From Spirochaeta sp. (GTDB taxonomy: Bacteria > Spirochaetota > Spirochaetia > DSM-2461), in the NCBI GenBank assembly GCA_030592625.1, contig JAUVIY010000163.1:1-6194 (forward strand): a stretch of DNA of 6,194 nt, written 5' to 3'. This document shows positions 1 through 6,194 of the stretch, one piece after another. The first letter of the stretch is position 1. Each line of letters starts with the position of its first letter. Below the pieces are notes generated by a model. The model saw only the letters and a program-made list of their open reading frames with translations. It was not told the DNA's origin and did no database searches. The position numbers and the translations under genes were made by a program.

Positions 1-119
1 AGCCATATAACTTCGATGAGATGGTTGACATAAGGCTCCGCCCGGGACCCCTTTCGCCGCTGGTCCGAATGCCTTTCGGCGGCGAACTTCAAAGCCCGGT
101 AGACTTCGGTATCATTCAC
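1..119 (-). CDS. HD-domain phosphohydrolase of RelA/SpoT-Mesh1 type, N-terminal fragment
   Basis: Only the first 39 codons plus two bases are in the window; the gene continues past position 1. Reading from a GTG at 119-117 gives an open frame with two family hallmarks: a helix AALKFAAERH-like stretch (ALKFAAERHSDQRRKG, residues 9-24) and EPYVNHLIEV (residues 28-37). In the HD hydrolase domain of RelA/SpoT proteins and of Mesh1, the equivalent PY-I-NHP-I-V segment carries the first metal-binding histidine, here His33. The HD fold starts almost at residue 1, without the longer leader I expect in full-length Rel/SpoT, so a small alarmone hydrolase is likelier than a long bifunctional enzyme. The expected role is Mn-dependent removal of the 3'-pyrophosphate of (p)ppGpp or a related nucleotide in the cytosol, but the rest of the active site is outside the window. 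No ATG occurs in this frame. The GTG overlaps the trkH stop as GTGA, which supports it as start; no clear Shine-Dalgarno is visible, suggesting translational coupling. Other HD hydrolases remain possible. Confidence 0.8.
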   Translation of the reverse strand, partial: MNDTEVYRALKFAAERHSDQRRKGSRAEPYVNHLIEVIW

Positions 120-1576
120 CTTCGCGACCAGAAGGAGGGAGTCAGAAGGATGAGCACCGTATAAACTTCCAACCGCCCGGCCAGCATAGCCACACTGAGC
201 ACCCATTTGACGAAAGGATGATAGAAGGCGTAATTCATCGTCGGGCCGATCATGCCGAACCCCGGACCGATATTACCCACAGTAACCAGCGCCGTGGTGA
301 AACCGGTGGTGATGTCGGTTCCGAACAAGCTCACGATTATAGTCACCGTCATCAGGCAGAAAAGGTAAAGCAGGACGAAACCGCTGACAGAGTAGAGAAA
401 ATCCTTTTTCACCGGCTCACCGTTGATCCGTATCCGGAAGATACCACGGGGCCTGGACATATAGCGCATCTCGTTGAGGGCAAGTTTGAAAAGGGCAACG
501 ATGCGTATCACCTTGGGTCCGCCGCCGGTAGATCCGGAACAGCCGCCGATGAACATCAGGAAGAACAACACGCCCTTGGCCGCCATGGGCCAGTGATCGA
601 AATCGGCCGTGGCATAACCGGTTGTGGTGATAATGGAGGCGGCCTGGAAGCCTGCGAAACGCAGGGATTTTCCGAATCCTCCGTAAATATCCAACAGGGA
701 GACGGTGATGATAAGGACTGAGACGGTGAAAATGGCCAGATAAGCCTTGAGCTCCGTATTTCGGAATAGGTCCCGGGAATTACCGATGAGAAGCTTGTGA
801 TAAAGACCAAAATTCATTCCTGCCATAATCATGAATATGATGATGACCCAGTCGATAAAGCCTGAATTGTAAGCTCCGACACTGGCATTCCTTGGTGAAA
901 AACCACCGGTTGCCAGAGTGCCGAAGGTATGGGTGAGGGCATCGAAGAGATCCATGCCGCCAAACATGAGCAGCACGGTTTCAAGAACGGTCAGTCCCAG
1001 GTACAGCAGCCAGAGGATCTTTGCCGTCTGAGTAATTTTCGGAGCAATCTTATCCAGTGTGGGACCCGGCGACTCGGCCCTGACCAACTGCACGGCACCG
1101 ACACCCAGGAACGGAAGAATGGCGACGGTCAGGACAACAATCCCCATTCCTCCGAGCCAGTGGGTCAGGGAACGCCAGAACAATATGGATCGCGGCAGAG
1201 ATTCTATGGCGGTGAGTATCGAAGCCCCGGTAGTGGTGAAGCCGCTCATACTTTCAAAAAAAGCGTCGGTGAATGACGGGATAGCTCCGGAAAGTACGAA
1301 GGGGACGGCCCCTACGGCCGAGGCGGTAATCCAGCTGGCCGTCACCATCAGGAATCCCTCCCGAGTTCGCAAATGATGCTTCGAACCGTTCCTCGGCCTG
1401 GAGAACCACCAGAGAACGGCGCAGAGGATCGTGGTCAGAATGATGGTGATGCCGAAGGCCTCGGCCGATATCAAATCGCCGCCGAACAGGGCGATACCCA
1501 GCGGCACAAGCATGAAAAGTGAGATGAGCAGCAGAAGAAGGCTTATGACATGCAGGACCGGCGTGAAACGGATCAT
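116..1576 (-). CDS. trkH: Trk potassium uptake system, membrane channel subunit TrkH
   Basis: Integral inner-membrane subunit that carries K+ into the cell, gated by the cytosolic TrkA ring. At 486 aa it is full length for TrkH (E. coli about 483). The protein shows the four repeated membrane-pore-membrane units of the SKT superfamily. The pore loops and their filter glycines are visible at GFTTTGAS (112-119), TLATGGFSPRNAS (220-232), SIITTTGYA (314-322) and VTVGNIGPGFG (431-441). Between loops 3 and 4 lies the conserved CSGSTGGGPKVIRI (346-359), which contributes to the intramembrane gating loop. The N-terminus is a long hydrophobic helix (about 8-31), followed by a short basic cytosolic segment (60-71). 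The ATG at 1576-1574 overlaps the trkA stop as ATGA; GAGGAAG lies upstream at a long spacing (about 13-16 bases), so coupling to trkA translation is likely. All key motifs are intact. It could also be labelled KtrB-like, but its length and the fused double-RCK TrkA partner favour TrkH. Confidence 0.96.
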   Translation of the reverse strand: MIRFTPVLHVISLLLLLISLFMLVPLGIALFGGDLISAEAFGITIILTTILCAVLWWFSRPRNGSKHHLRTREGFLMVTASWITASAVGAVPFVLSGAIPSFTDAFFESMSGFTTTGASILTAIESLPRSILFWRSLTHWLGGMGIVVLTVAILPFLGVGAVQLVRAESPGPTLDKIAPKITQTAKILWLLYLGLTVLETVLLMFGGMDLFDALTHTFGTLATGGFSPRNASVGAYNSGFIDWVIIIFMIMAGMNFGLYHKLLIGNSRDLFRNTELKAYLAIFTVSVLIITVSLLDIYGGFGKSLRFAGFQAASIITTTGYATADFDHWPMAAKGVLFFLMFIGGCSGSTGGGPKVIRIVALFKLALNEMRYMSRPRGIFRIRINGEPVKKDFLYSVSGFVLLYLFCLMTVTIIVSLFGTDITTGFTTALVTVGNIGPGFGMIGPTMNYAFYHPFVKWVLSVAMLAGRLEVYTVLILLTPSFWSRR

Positions 1577-2994
1577 GATCCGGCGACCGCTTCCTCGAGT
1601 TTCTTCACCGCTTCACGGGGAGTAATCACCATCATGCGATCCCCTTCAGCCAACTGAAGATTTCCCCCGGGCAGCAGGTACTCCTCACCTCGGTTCACCA
1701 TGAGAATCAGGCTGTCTTTGGGCAGTTTCAAATCCCTGACAACTTTCCCCACCAGCGACGAATTGCCGTCCAGAAGAAAATCGATGATTTCAAAATCACT
1801 GCCGGCGATAGTATGGATACTGCGGATATTGCCCTTCCTTAAAATGCGGAGGATGCTGTCCACCATCGTAATAATGACGCTGACGGTGACATTCACGCCC
1901 ATTTCCCGGGCCATGCTGACATATGATGCCTTTCTGACTAAAGCGATTGTGCGGCCGACACCGTGATTTTTGGCATGCAATGCGCTTACCAGGTTTAATT
2001 CCTGACTCCCTGTAGCGCTCACCAGAAGATCGTAACCCTCCAGCAAACCCGTTTCAGAGACTTCTTCGTCGGAGATATCGGCGTTGGTTACAAGAGCGGA
2101 GGGATAGCTCTCGGCCAGCTCCCGGCATACGGCATAATCCCGATCGATGAAATGAACACTGCGGTTCGTCGACTTCCGTCTGAAACGTCCGATGAGTTTT
2201 GTCCAGGTTCCCGGAGAAGACACCGATCCGTTATCATCTCCGTTTCCCAGCAGGTAATCGGCGACGTAGCGCCCTATCCTGCCGCCGCCGGCAATTGCGA
2301 TGCGCCGCAGCTCCCGTCGCCGCAGACCGGCTGCGGATATTATAGCGTCAGTTCCCTCGGGCCCGGCAATGACATAGAGCAAGTCGTTGGCCAGAACCAT
2401 GGTTTCACCGGTGGGTATCATCGACTCTCCGTCCCGGATCACTAAAGGGAGAAGAAAGTCGCCGGTCAGGGAAGTACGGATATCTTTCACCAGTCGGCCC
2501 GCGAGGGAGCAGCCGGGATCAATGGTAATTGATGTCATGGTGAGGCCGGATTCGGTAAAGGGATTGACGGTTCCTACAGCCCCCCTTTCCAGGGAGCGGA
2601 TCACCGCTCGGGCGGCTTCGATTTCCGGATTGATGATATGGTCGATACCGTAGAGGCGCTGCTGGACCATGCGGCTCGCCGAATAAGCGACGTTCCGAAC
2701 CCTGGCCACGGTGACCGGCTCCGAGTATTCGGCGGCCACCAGGCTGCAGGCAATCATGTTGATTTCGTCGGATTCGGTGACGCTGACGAAGAAATCCGCC
2801 TGTTCAATTCCGGCTTTTCGAAGAACCGGAATGCTGTTGCCTTCACCGGTTATGACACGGCAGTCCAGTCGATCCGCCACACGGCGGGCTTCTTCAGGAC
2901 TCTTCTCTATTATAGTGACTTCTTTGCCTTCACTGACCAGTTGGCGGGCTAATTGCCAGCCGACACGTCCGGCACCGAGAATGACTACATTCAT
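1573..2994 (-). CDS. trkA: Trk potassium uptake regulatory subunit TrkA, double RCK protein
   Basis: Cytosolic peripheral protein that assembles under TrkH and gates it in response to bound nucleotides (NAD(H), ATP/ADP in characterised homologues). It has the full TrkA architecture of two tandem RCK units. Unit 1 has a Rossmann GAGRVG (7-12) with the acidic beta-2 end at Glu30 (TIIE), then an RCK_C domain at about 150-220. Unit 2 has GGGRIG (236-241) with Asp284 (HFID) and an RCK_C domain at about 395-470. The NP-E-EAAR motif (122-129) is typical of the family. Length (473 aa) is close to E. coli TrkA (458). The excess is mainly an insertion at about residues 250-278 in the second Rossmann fold, Gly/Ser-rich then basic (WTKLIGRFRRKS). 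ATG at 2994-2992 is the only possible start: the frame has no other ATG, GTG or TTG back to an in-frame TAG 66 bases upstream. GGGGTAGG, 10 bases before it, is a weak ribosome site. It overlaps trkH by 4 bases. Confidence 0.96.
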   Translation of the reverse strand: MNVVILGAGRVGWQLARQLVSEGKEVTIIEKSPEEARRVADRLDCRVITGEGNSIPVLRKAGIEQADFFVSVTESDEINMIACSLVAAEYSEPVTVARVRNVAYSASRMVQQRLYGIDHIINPEIEAARAVIRSLERGAVGTVNPFTESGLTMTSITIDPGCSLAGRLVKDIRTSLTGDFLLPLVIRDGESMIPTGETMVLANDLLYVIAGPEGTDAIISAAGLRRRELRRIAIAGGGRIGRYVADYLLGNGDDNGSVSSPGTWTKLIGRFRRKSTNRSVHFIDRDYAVCRELAESYPSALVTNADISDEEVSETGLLEGYDLLVSATGSQELNLVSALHAKNHGVGRTIALVRKASYVSMAREMGVNVTVSVIITMVDSILRILRKGNIRSIHTIAGSDFEIIDFLLDGNSSLVGKVVRDLKLPKDSLILMVNRGEEYLLPGGNLQLAEGDRMMVITPREAVKKLEEAVAGS

Positions 2995-3058
2995 CGGTGA
3001 AAAGCCTACCCCGGCTCGTACATCGTTGTCGAGGTACTTTTTTCCTGATCTGCAAGAC
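2995..3058 (-). other. trkA 5' leader, no convincing promoter
   Basis: This short stretch lies between the ppdK terminator and the trkA start. I see a weak ribosome site (GGGGTAGG, about 10 bases before the ATG) but no good pair of -35/-10 boxes. The nearest -35-like hexamer, TCGACA, would place its -10 box (TAGGCT at 18 bases) within a few bases of the start codon, which is implausible. The stretch is too short for a c-di-AMP (ydaO-type) riboswitch, the element that often precedes potassium transporter genes in other bacteria. The trk operon is therefore driven by a non-consensus promoter here, by a promoter inside the end of ppdK, or by readthrough. Confidence 0.45.
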
Positions 3059-3089
3059 TAAAAAAGCCGCCTCGATGCTTCAGGGCGGC
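3059..3089 (-). terminator. Rho-independent terminator of ppdK
   Basis: Read on the minus strand, GCCGCC (3089-3084) pairs with GGCGGC (3071-3066) across a 12-base loop and is followed at once by a run of six T (3065-3060). It begins 34 bases after the ppdK stop codon. The 6-bp all-GC stem with a uridine tract is a good intrinsic terminator, though the loop is fairly large, so some readthrough into trkA is possible. Confidence 0.85.
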
Positions 3090-3123
3090 CTTGATATCTT
3101 CCAGAAAACCCGATCGGCAGGCG

Positions 3124-5787
3124 TTATTCCGATGCGAGAACGGCCTGCGCCGCCGCCAGCCTTGCGATAGGCACCCGGTAGGGAGAACAGGAAACGTAGT
3201 TCAACCCGGCCTTGTAGCAGAATGCGATAGAAGAAGGATCCCCGCCATGTTCTCCGCAGATACCGGTTTTAAGCATGGGTTTTACACTCCGGCCCCTGAC
3301 AACGCCCATTTCCACCAGCTGGCCGACGCCTGTGATGTCCAGGGACTGGAAGGGATCCTCTTTGAGAATCTTCTTCTCGATATACTCGGGAACGAAACCG
3401 GCCACGTCGTCCCGGCTGTAACCGAAAGTCATCTGGGTCAGGTCGTTGGTTCCGAAGGAATAGAAATCGGCGTAAGGCGCAATCAGGTCGGAGGTGAGGG
3501 CGGCCCGGGGTATCTCGATCATGGTACCGATAAGGTATTCCACCTTGGAACCGGTGTCTGCGAGAACCTTGTCGATTACTTTCCGGGCGTTGGCCCTGAG
3601 GATTTCAAGCTCGGCGGCAGTACCCACCAGGGGAATCATGATTTCAGGATGAACCGACACACCCGCTTCGGAAACAGCGACGGCGGCCTTCATGATGGCC
3701 TCCACCTGCATGTCGTAAACTTCCGGGTACGTGATTCCCAATCGGCATCCCCGATGACCGAGCATGGGGTTGACTTCCTTCAAGCCCTTTGCCCGCTCGA
3801 CAAGCTTGTCGGCATCCTTGCCCAGTTCGACGGCCAGTTCCCGCACTTCAGCCTCGGTATGGGGCACAAACTCATGCAGGGGGGGGTCCAGCAGGCGTAT
3901 GGTAACGGGCTTGCCGTCCATAGCCTCAAAAATCCCCTTGAAATCGTCGATCTGGAGATCGAGTATGGGTTTGATGGCCTCAAGGCGTTCTTCCAGGCTG
4001 TCGGCCACAATCATACGGCGGAAGGGTCCGAGCTTGCCTTCCTCGAAGAACATGTGCTCGGTCCGGGTGAGTCCGATACCTTCGGCACCGAATTCCACGG
4101 CCTTGCGGGCATCTTCCGGAAGATCGGCATTGGTTCGTACCATGAATCCGTCGGCGATACCGTCTCTTTTGGCCCCATGACGTATGACATCGGCCCATTT
4201 CAGCAGATCGTTCAGCTCTCCACCGAGTTCCGCCTGCTCCAGTTCCACGGCACCGGCGTATACTTCACCTTCCGAACCGTCGAGAGAGATAAAATCGCCT
4301 TCCTTGAAGACCGTTCCGCCCACAGTGAACGTTTTGGCCTTTTCATCAATGACAACATCCTTGCATCCGGCGACACAGGGAGTACCCATGCCCCGAGCAA
4401 CGACTGCCGCATGACTGGTCATACCGCCGGTGGATGTCAGGATACCTTCGGCAACATGCATTCCCCCTATGTCCTCGGGACTGGTTTCCTTCCGCACCAG
4501 GATAACTTTCTCACCTCTGGCAACCCAGGCTTCGGCCTCGTCGGCGGTAAACACAACCTTACCCACTCCGGCGCCGGGAGAAGCCTCCAGACCCTTGGCA
4601 ATAACGCTCAAGGACTTTTTCACTGATGGAGAGATCATGGGGTGGAGGAGTTGGTCCAGCTGTTCGGAAGTAATCCGATTGATGGCGGTTTCCTTGCTGA
4701 TAAGTCCTTCACCAACCATGTCGACAGCCACTTTCACTGCGGCTCTGCCGGTCCGTTTACCGTTCCGGGTCTGGAGGAGGAAAAGCCGGCCGTCCTGAAT
4801 GGTGAACTCCATATCCTGCAAATCGGCGTAATGTTTCTCAAGACGATCTTTCAGCTCGACGAGCTGCTTGTACACCTCGGCGTTGGTATTCTCCAGGGAA
4901 GTCAGGGGTTTGGGGGTCCGGATACCGGCAACGACATCCTCTCCCTGGGCATTCATCAGGTACTCACCGTAGAAGTAATTTTCACCGGTGGAGGGGTCGC
5001 GGCTGAAACAGACGCCGGTACCGGAGGTTTCGGACCAGTTTCCGAAAACCATGGACTGAACAGAGACGGCTGTGCCCAGGAGGTCGCCGATTTTGTTGAT
5101 ATTTCGATATTTAATGGCGCGGTCGTTGTTCCATGAGCCGAAAACCGCATTGACGGCACCCCAGAGCTGTACTTCCGGATCCTGAGGGAAACTCTCCCCG
5201 ACGCTCTTCTCATAAACTGCTATATACCCGTCAACAACCTTCTTCAGGTCGTCGGCGTTCAGATCGACATCATTCTCGATGCCTTTGACTTTCTTGACTT
5301 CATTCAGTGCTTGCTCGAAATCGTGATGAGGAACCCCCATGACGACGTCGCCGTACATCTGGATAAAACGACGGTAGGCGTCCCATGCGAAACGGATATT
5401 GCCTGTATTTTTTGCAATACCGGCGACGGCCTTGGCATTCATCCCGAGGTTGAGGACGGTATCCATCATACCGGGCATGGAAACCGCAGCGCCGGAACGA
5501 ACCGATACCAGGAGGGGATCGTTGGCGTCGCCGAGGGTTTTACCCATTTCTTTTTCAAGCTGAGCGAGGTTTTTTAACACCTGTGTTGTCACGTCTTCTG
5601 AATGAGACCGGTTATTCCGGTAATACAGGTCGCATGCTTCGGTGGAGATGGTGAAACCCGGAGGAACAGGGATGCCGAGGTTGGTCATTTCCGCCAGATT
5701 GGCGCCCTTTCCACCCAGAAGTTCCTTCATCTGGGCACGGCCTTCAGCCTTGCCGCCGCCGAAATAATAGACGTATTGGTTACTCAT
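3124..5787 (-). CDS. ppdK: Pyruvate, phosphate dikinase
   Basis: Cytosolic enzyme that interconverts ATP + Pi + pyruvate and AMP + PPi + PEP, usable for gluconeogenic PEP synthesis or PPi-dependent glycolysis. At 887 aa it is full length (Clostridium symbiosum enzyme 874). Domain order is canonical. The N-terminal ATP-grasp carries GGKGANLAEM with Lys27, SVRSGA with Arg97, DMEF with Asp325 and Glu327, and LLQTR with Gln339. The central swivelling phosphohistidine domain carries GGMTSHAAVVARG with catalytic His459. The C-terminal PEP/pyruvate TIM barrel carries Arg575 (LTRTEH), Arg631 (IRLLDPPLHEF), Glu758 (MIEIPRA), Asn781-Asp782 (GTNDLTQ) and catalytic Cys844 (GICGEHGGDP). These match the C. 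symbiosum active-site residues with offsets of +4 rising to +13/14. Thr457, two residues before the histidine, is the position phosphorylated by PDRP in plant and bacterial enzymes. ATG 5787-5785 follows AGAGAGA at 9-base spacing and a sigma-70 promoter. The gene is monocistronic between two terminators. PEP synthase is excluded by length and motif details. Confidence 0.98.
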   Translation of the reverse strand: MSNQYVYYFGGGKAEGRAQMKELLGGKGANLAEMTNLGIPVPPGFTISTEACDLYYRNNRSHSEDVTTQVLKNLAQLEKEMGKTLGDANDPLLVSVRSGAAVSMPGMMDTVLNLGMNAKAVAGIAKNTGNIRFAWDAYRRFIQMYGDVVMGVPHHDFEQALNEVKKVKGIENDVDLNADDLKKVVDGYIAVYEKSVGESFPQDPEVQLWGAVNAVFGSWNNDRAIKYRNINKIGDLLGTAVSVQSMVFGNWSETSGTGVCFSRDPSTGENYFYGEYLMNAQGEDVVAGIRTPKPLTSLENTNAEVYKQLVELKDRLEKHYADLQDMEFTIQDGRLFLLQTRNGKRTGRAAVKVAVDMVGEGLISKETAINRITSEQLDQLLHPMISPSVKKSLSVIAKGLEASPGAGVGKVVFTADEAEAWVARGEKVILVRKETSPEDIGGMHVAEGILTSTGGMTSHAAVVARGMGTPCVAGCKDVVIDEKAKTFTVGGTVFKEGDFISLDGSEGEVYAGAVELEQAELGGELNDLLKWADVIRHGAKRDGIADGFMVRTNADLPEDARKAVEFGAEGIGLTRTEHMFFEEGKLGPFRRMIVADSLEERLEAIKPILDLQIDDFKGIFEAMDGKPVTIRLLDPPLHEFVPHTEAEVRELAVELGKDADKLVERAKGLKEVNPMLGHRGCRLGITYPEVYDMQVEAIMKAAVAVSEAGVSVHPEIMIPLVGTAAELEILRANARKVIDKVLADTGSKVEYLIGTMIEIPRAALTSDLIAPYADFYSFGTNDLTQMTFGYSRDDVAGFVPEYIEKKILKEDPFQSLDITGVGQLVEMGVVRGRSVKPMLKTGICGEHGGDPSSIAFCYKAGLNYVSCSPYRVPIARLAAAQAVLASE

Positions 5788-5824
5788 TGGGATTTTCTCT
5801 CTTTTTGTTGGTTAGTCTTGCCTA

Positions 5825-5853
5825 AAACTAAGATATGTATGGAGCTATGTCAA
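5825..5853 (-). promoter_or_regulatory. Sigma-70-type promoter of ppdK
   Basis: On the minus strand a perfect -35 hexamer TTGACA (5853-5848) is followed after 17 bases by TAGTTT (5830-5825), which keeps the conserved first TA and last T of TATAAT. Transcription would begin near 5818, giving a leader of about 30 bases with the AGAGAGA ribosome site (5802-5796) ahead of the ppdK ATG. The -35 box and spacing are convincing; the -10 box is weak (3 of 6), so the exact start is uncertain. Confidence 0.6.
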
Positions 5854-5875
5854 CGAAACCATGTTCCGCAAACCC

Positions 5876-5911
5876 AAAAAAACCCGGCGAATCCGATGGA
5901 TATGCCGGGTT
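5876..5911 (-). terminator. Rho-independent terminator of the sigma factor gene
   Basis: On the minus strand AACCCGGC (5911-5904) pairs perfectly with GCCGGGTT (5888-5881). Inside the loop a second helix ATCC/GGAT closes on three bases, so the hairpin is long and stable. It runs directly into seven T (5882-5876). It starts 13 bases after the sigma-factor stop codon and separates that gene from the ppdK promoter. Confidence 0.93.
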
Positions 5912-5924
5912 ATACTATCAGTTA

Positions 5925-6194
5925 TCAAGCCGCCAGATAATCCTGAAGATACTGGCTCCTTGAAGGATGGCGCAGCCTGTCGAGGGCTTTTTTCTCGATC
6001 TGCCGAATCCGTTCCTTGGTAAGGTTGTAACGATCGCCGATTTCCTTGAGGGAATGAGGTTTTCTGCTGCCCAGACCAAACCGGTGGCGAAGTATGTCTG
6101 CTTCCTTCTCGGTGAGGGTACCGAGAATCGATTCGATGTCTTCGGAAAGGGAACTCATTAAAGCCTGCTCATCAGGTCCCTTGTAGGCGCCGTC
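5925..6194 (-). CDS. RNA polymerase sigma-70 family factor (RpoD-like), C-terminal 89 residues
   Basis: The frame is open from the window edge at 6194 to the TGA at 5927-5925; the internal ATG at 6158 is simply a methionine inside the gene, not its start. The visible part is sigma region 4: LTEKEADILRHRFGLG (residues 27-42 of the fragment) is region 4.1, which binds the RNA polymerase beta flap. SLKEIGDRYNLTKERIRQIE (48-67) is the region 4.2 helix-turn-helix that reads the -35 box, and it is followed by KKALDRLRHPSRS (68-80), as in RpoD. This recruits core RNA polymerase to promoters such as the TTGACA box found next door. E. coli RpoD has RERIRQIE where this protein has KERIRQIE. Regions 1-3 lie outside the window, so I cannot tell a primary RpoD from an alternative group 2 (RpoS-like) factor. 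The gene ends in its own terminator and is not an operon with ppdK. Confidence 0.93.
   Translation of the reverse strand, partial: DGAYKGPDEQALMSSLSEDIESILGTLTEKEADILRHRFGLGSRKPHSLKEIGDRYNLTKERIRQIEKKALDRLRHPSRSQYLQDYLAA

Noticed and set aside
113..115. ATG at 115-113 as the start of the gene downstream of trkH
   Set aside because: That frame meets a TGA after eight codons; the overlapping GTG frame is open to the window edge and encodes a conserved domain.
218..721. 167-codon plus-strand frame opposite trkH, and several shorter plus-strand frames across trkH and trkA
   Set aside because: All are antisense to clear conserved genes, have low-complexity polar composition and no domain I recognise; treated as shadows.
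2995..3123. Possible c-di-AMP riboswitch ahead of the potassium transporter genes
   Set aside because: Only 64 bases remain after the ppdK terminator and none of the paired structure of that riboswitch class can be recognised.
3091..4626. 511-codon open frame on the plus strand opposite ppdK
   Set aside because: It lies wholly antisense to a textbook ppdK with intact active sites. Its composition (Gly/His/Phe-rich, no recognisable motif) is what the complement of GC-biased codons gives. It also has no convincing ribosome site.
3051..5821. 9-base motif GCAAGACTA occurring in inverted orientation in both intergenic gaps (3052-3060 and 5813-5821)
   Set aside because: Two gaps of about 130 bases share a 9-mer in either orientation by chance roughly one time in eight, and neither copy is in a regular position relative to a promoter.
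5925..6158. Stand-alone 77-residue HTH regulator starting at the ATG at 6158
   Set aside because: The frame stays open upstream to the window edge, and the content is exactly sigma region 4, so this is the end of a larger sigma factor.

Overview
The window is an ordinary, tightly packed stretch of bacterial chromosome. Every supported gene reads on the minus strand, so transcription runs from high to low coordinates: sigma-70-family factor (3' end only) -> ppdK -> trkA -> trkH -> start of a small HD-domain hydrolase. DNA is moderately GC-rich with strong third-position bias, which produces many long shadow reading frames on the plus strand. The organism cannot be fixed from this sequence. The style of the TrkA protein and of the sigma-factor C-terminus reminds me of spirochaetes (Spirochaetaceae-like), but that is a low-confidence impression from memory.

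Layout. 5925-6194: last 89 codons of an RpoD-type sigma factor (region 4), cut by the window edge and closed by a strong intrinsic terminator at 5876-5911. 5825-5853: a sigma-70-type promoter with a perfect TTGACA box. 3124-5787: complete pyruvate, phosphate dikinase (887 aa) with all the catalytic residues I checked, followed by an intrinsic terminator at 3059-3089. 1573-2994: complete trkA (473 aa, two RCK units). 116-1576: complete trkH (486 aa). 1-119: the first 39 codons of a GTG-initiated gene for a RelA/SpoT/Mesh1-type HD hydrolase, truncated by the window edge. Its GTG start overlaps the trkH stop codon, and it has not been displayed as an ATG-started frame.

How they work together. 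TrkA and TrkH form one Trk/Ktr-type potassium uptake system: TrkH is the membrane channel subunit and TrkA the cytosolic nucleotide-sensing gating ring. Both junctions in trkA-trkH-HD are 4-base overlaps (ATGA, then GTGA), so the three are almost certainly one translationally coupled operon. This places a possible alarmone (ppGpp-type) hydrolase directly behind the potassium transporter. PPDK stands alone between two terminators and interconverts PEP and pyruvate in central metabolism; it has no obvious functional link with its neighbours.

I found no mobile element, CRISPR array, tRNA/rRNA or clear riboswitch, and no stretch over 140 bases without a gene. I do not see an undescribed system. 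The points most worth checking are the HD gene at the operon's end and a basic insertion in the second Rossmann fold of TrkA.
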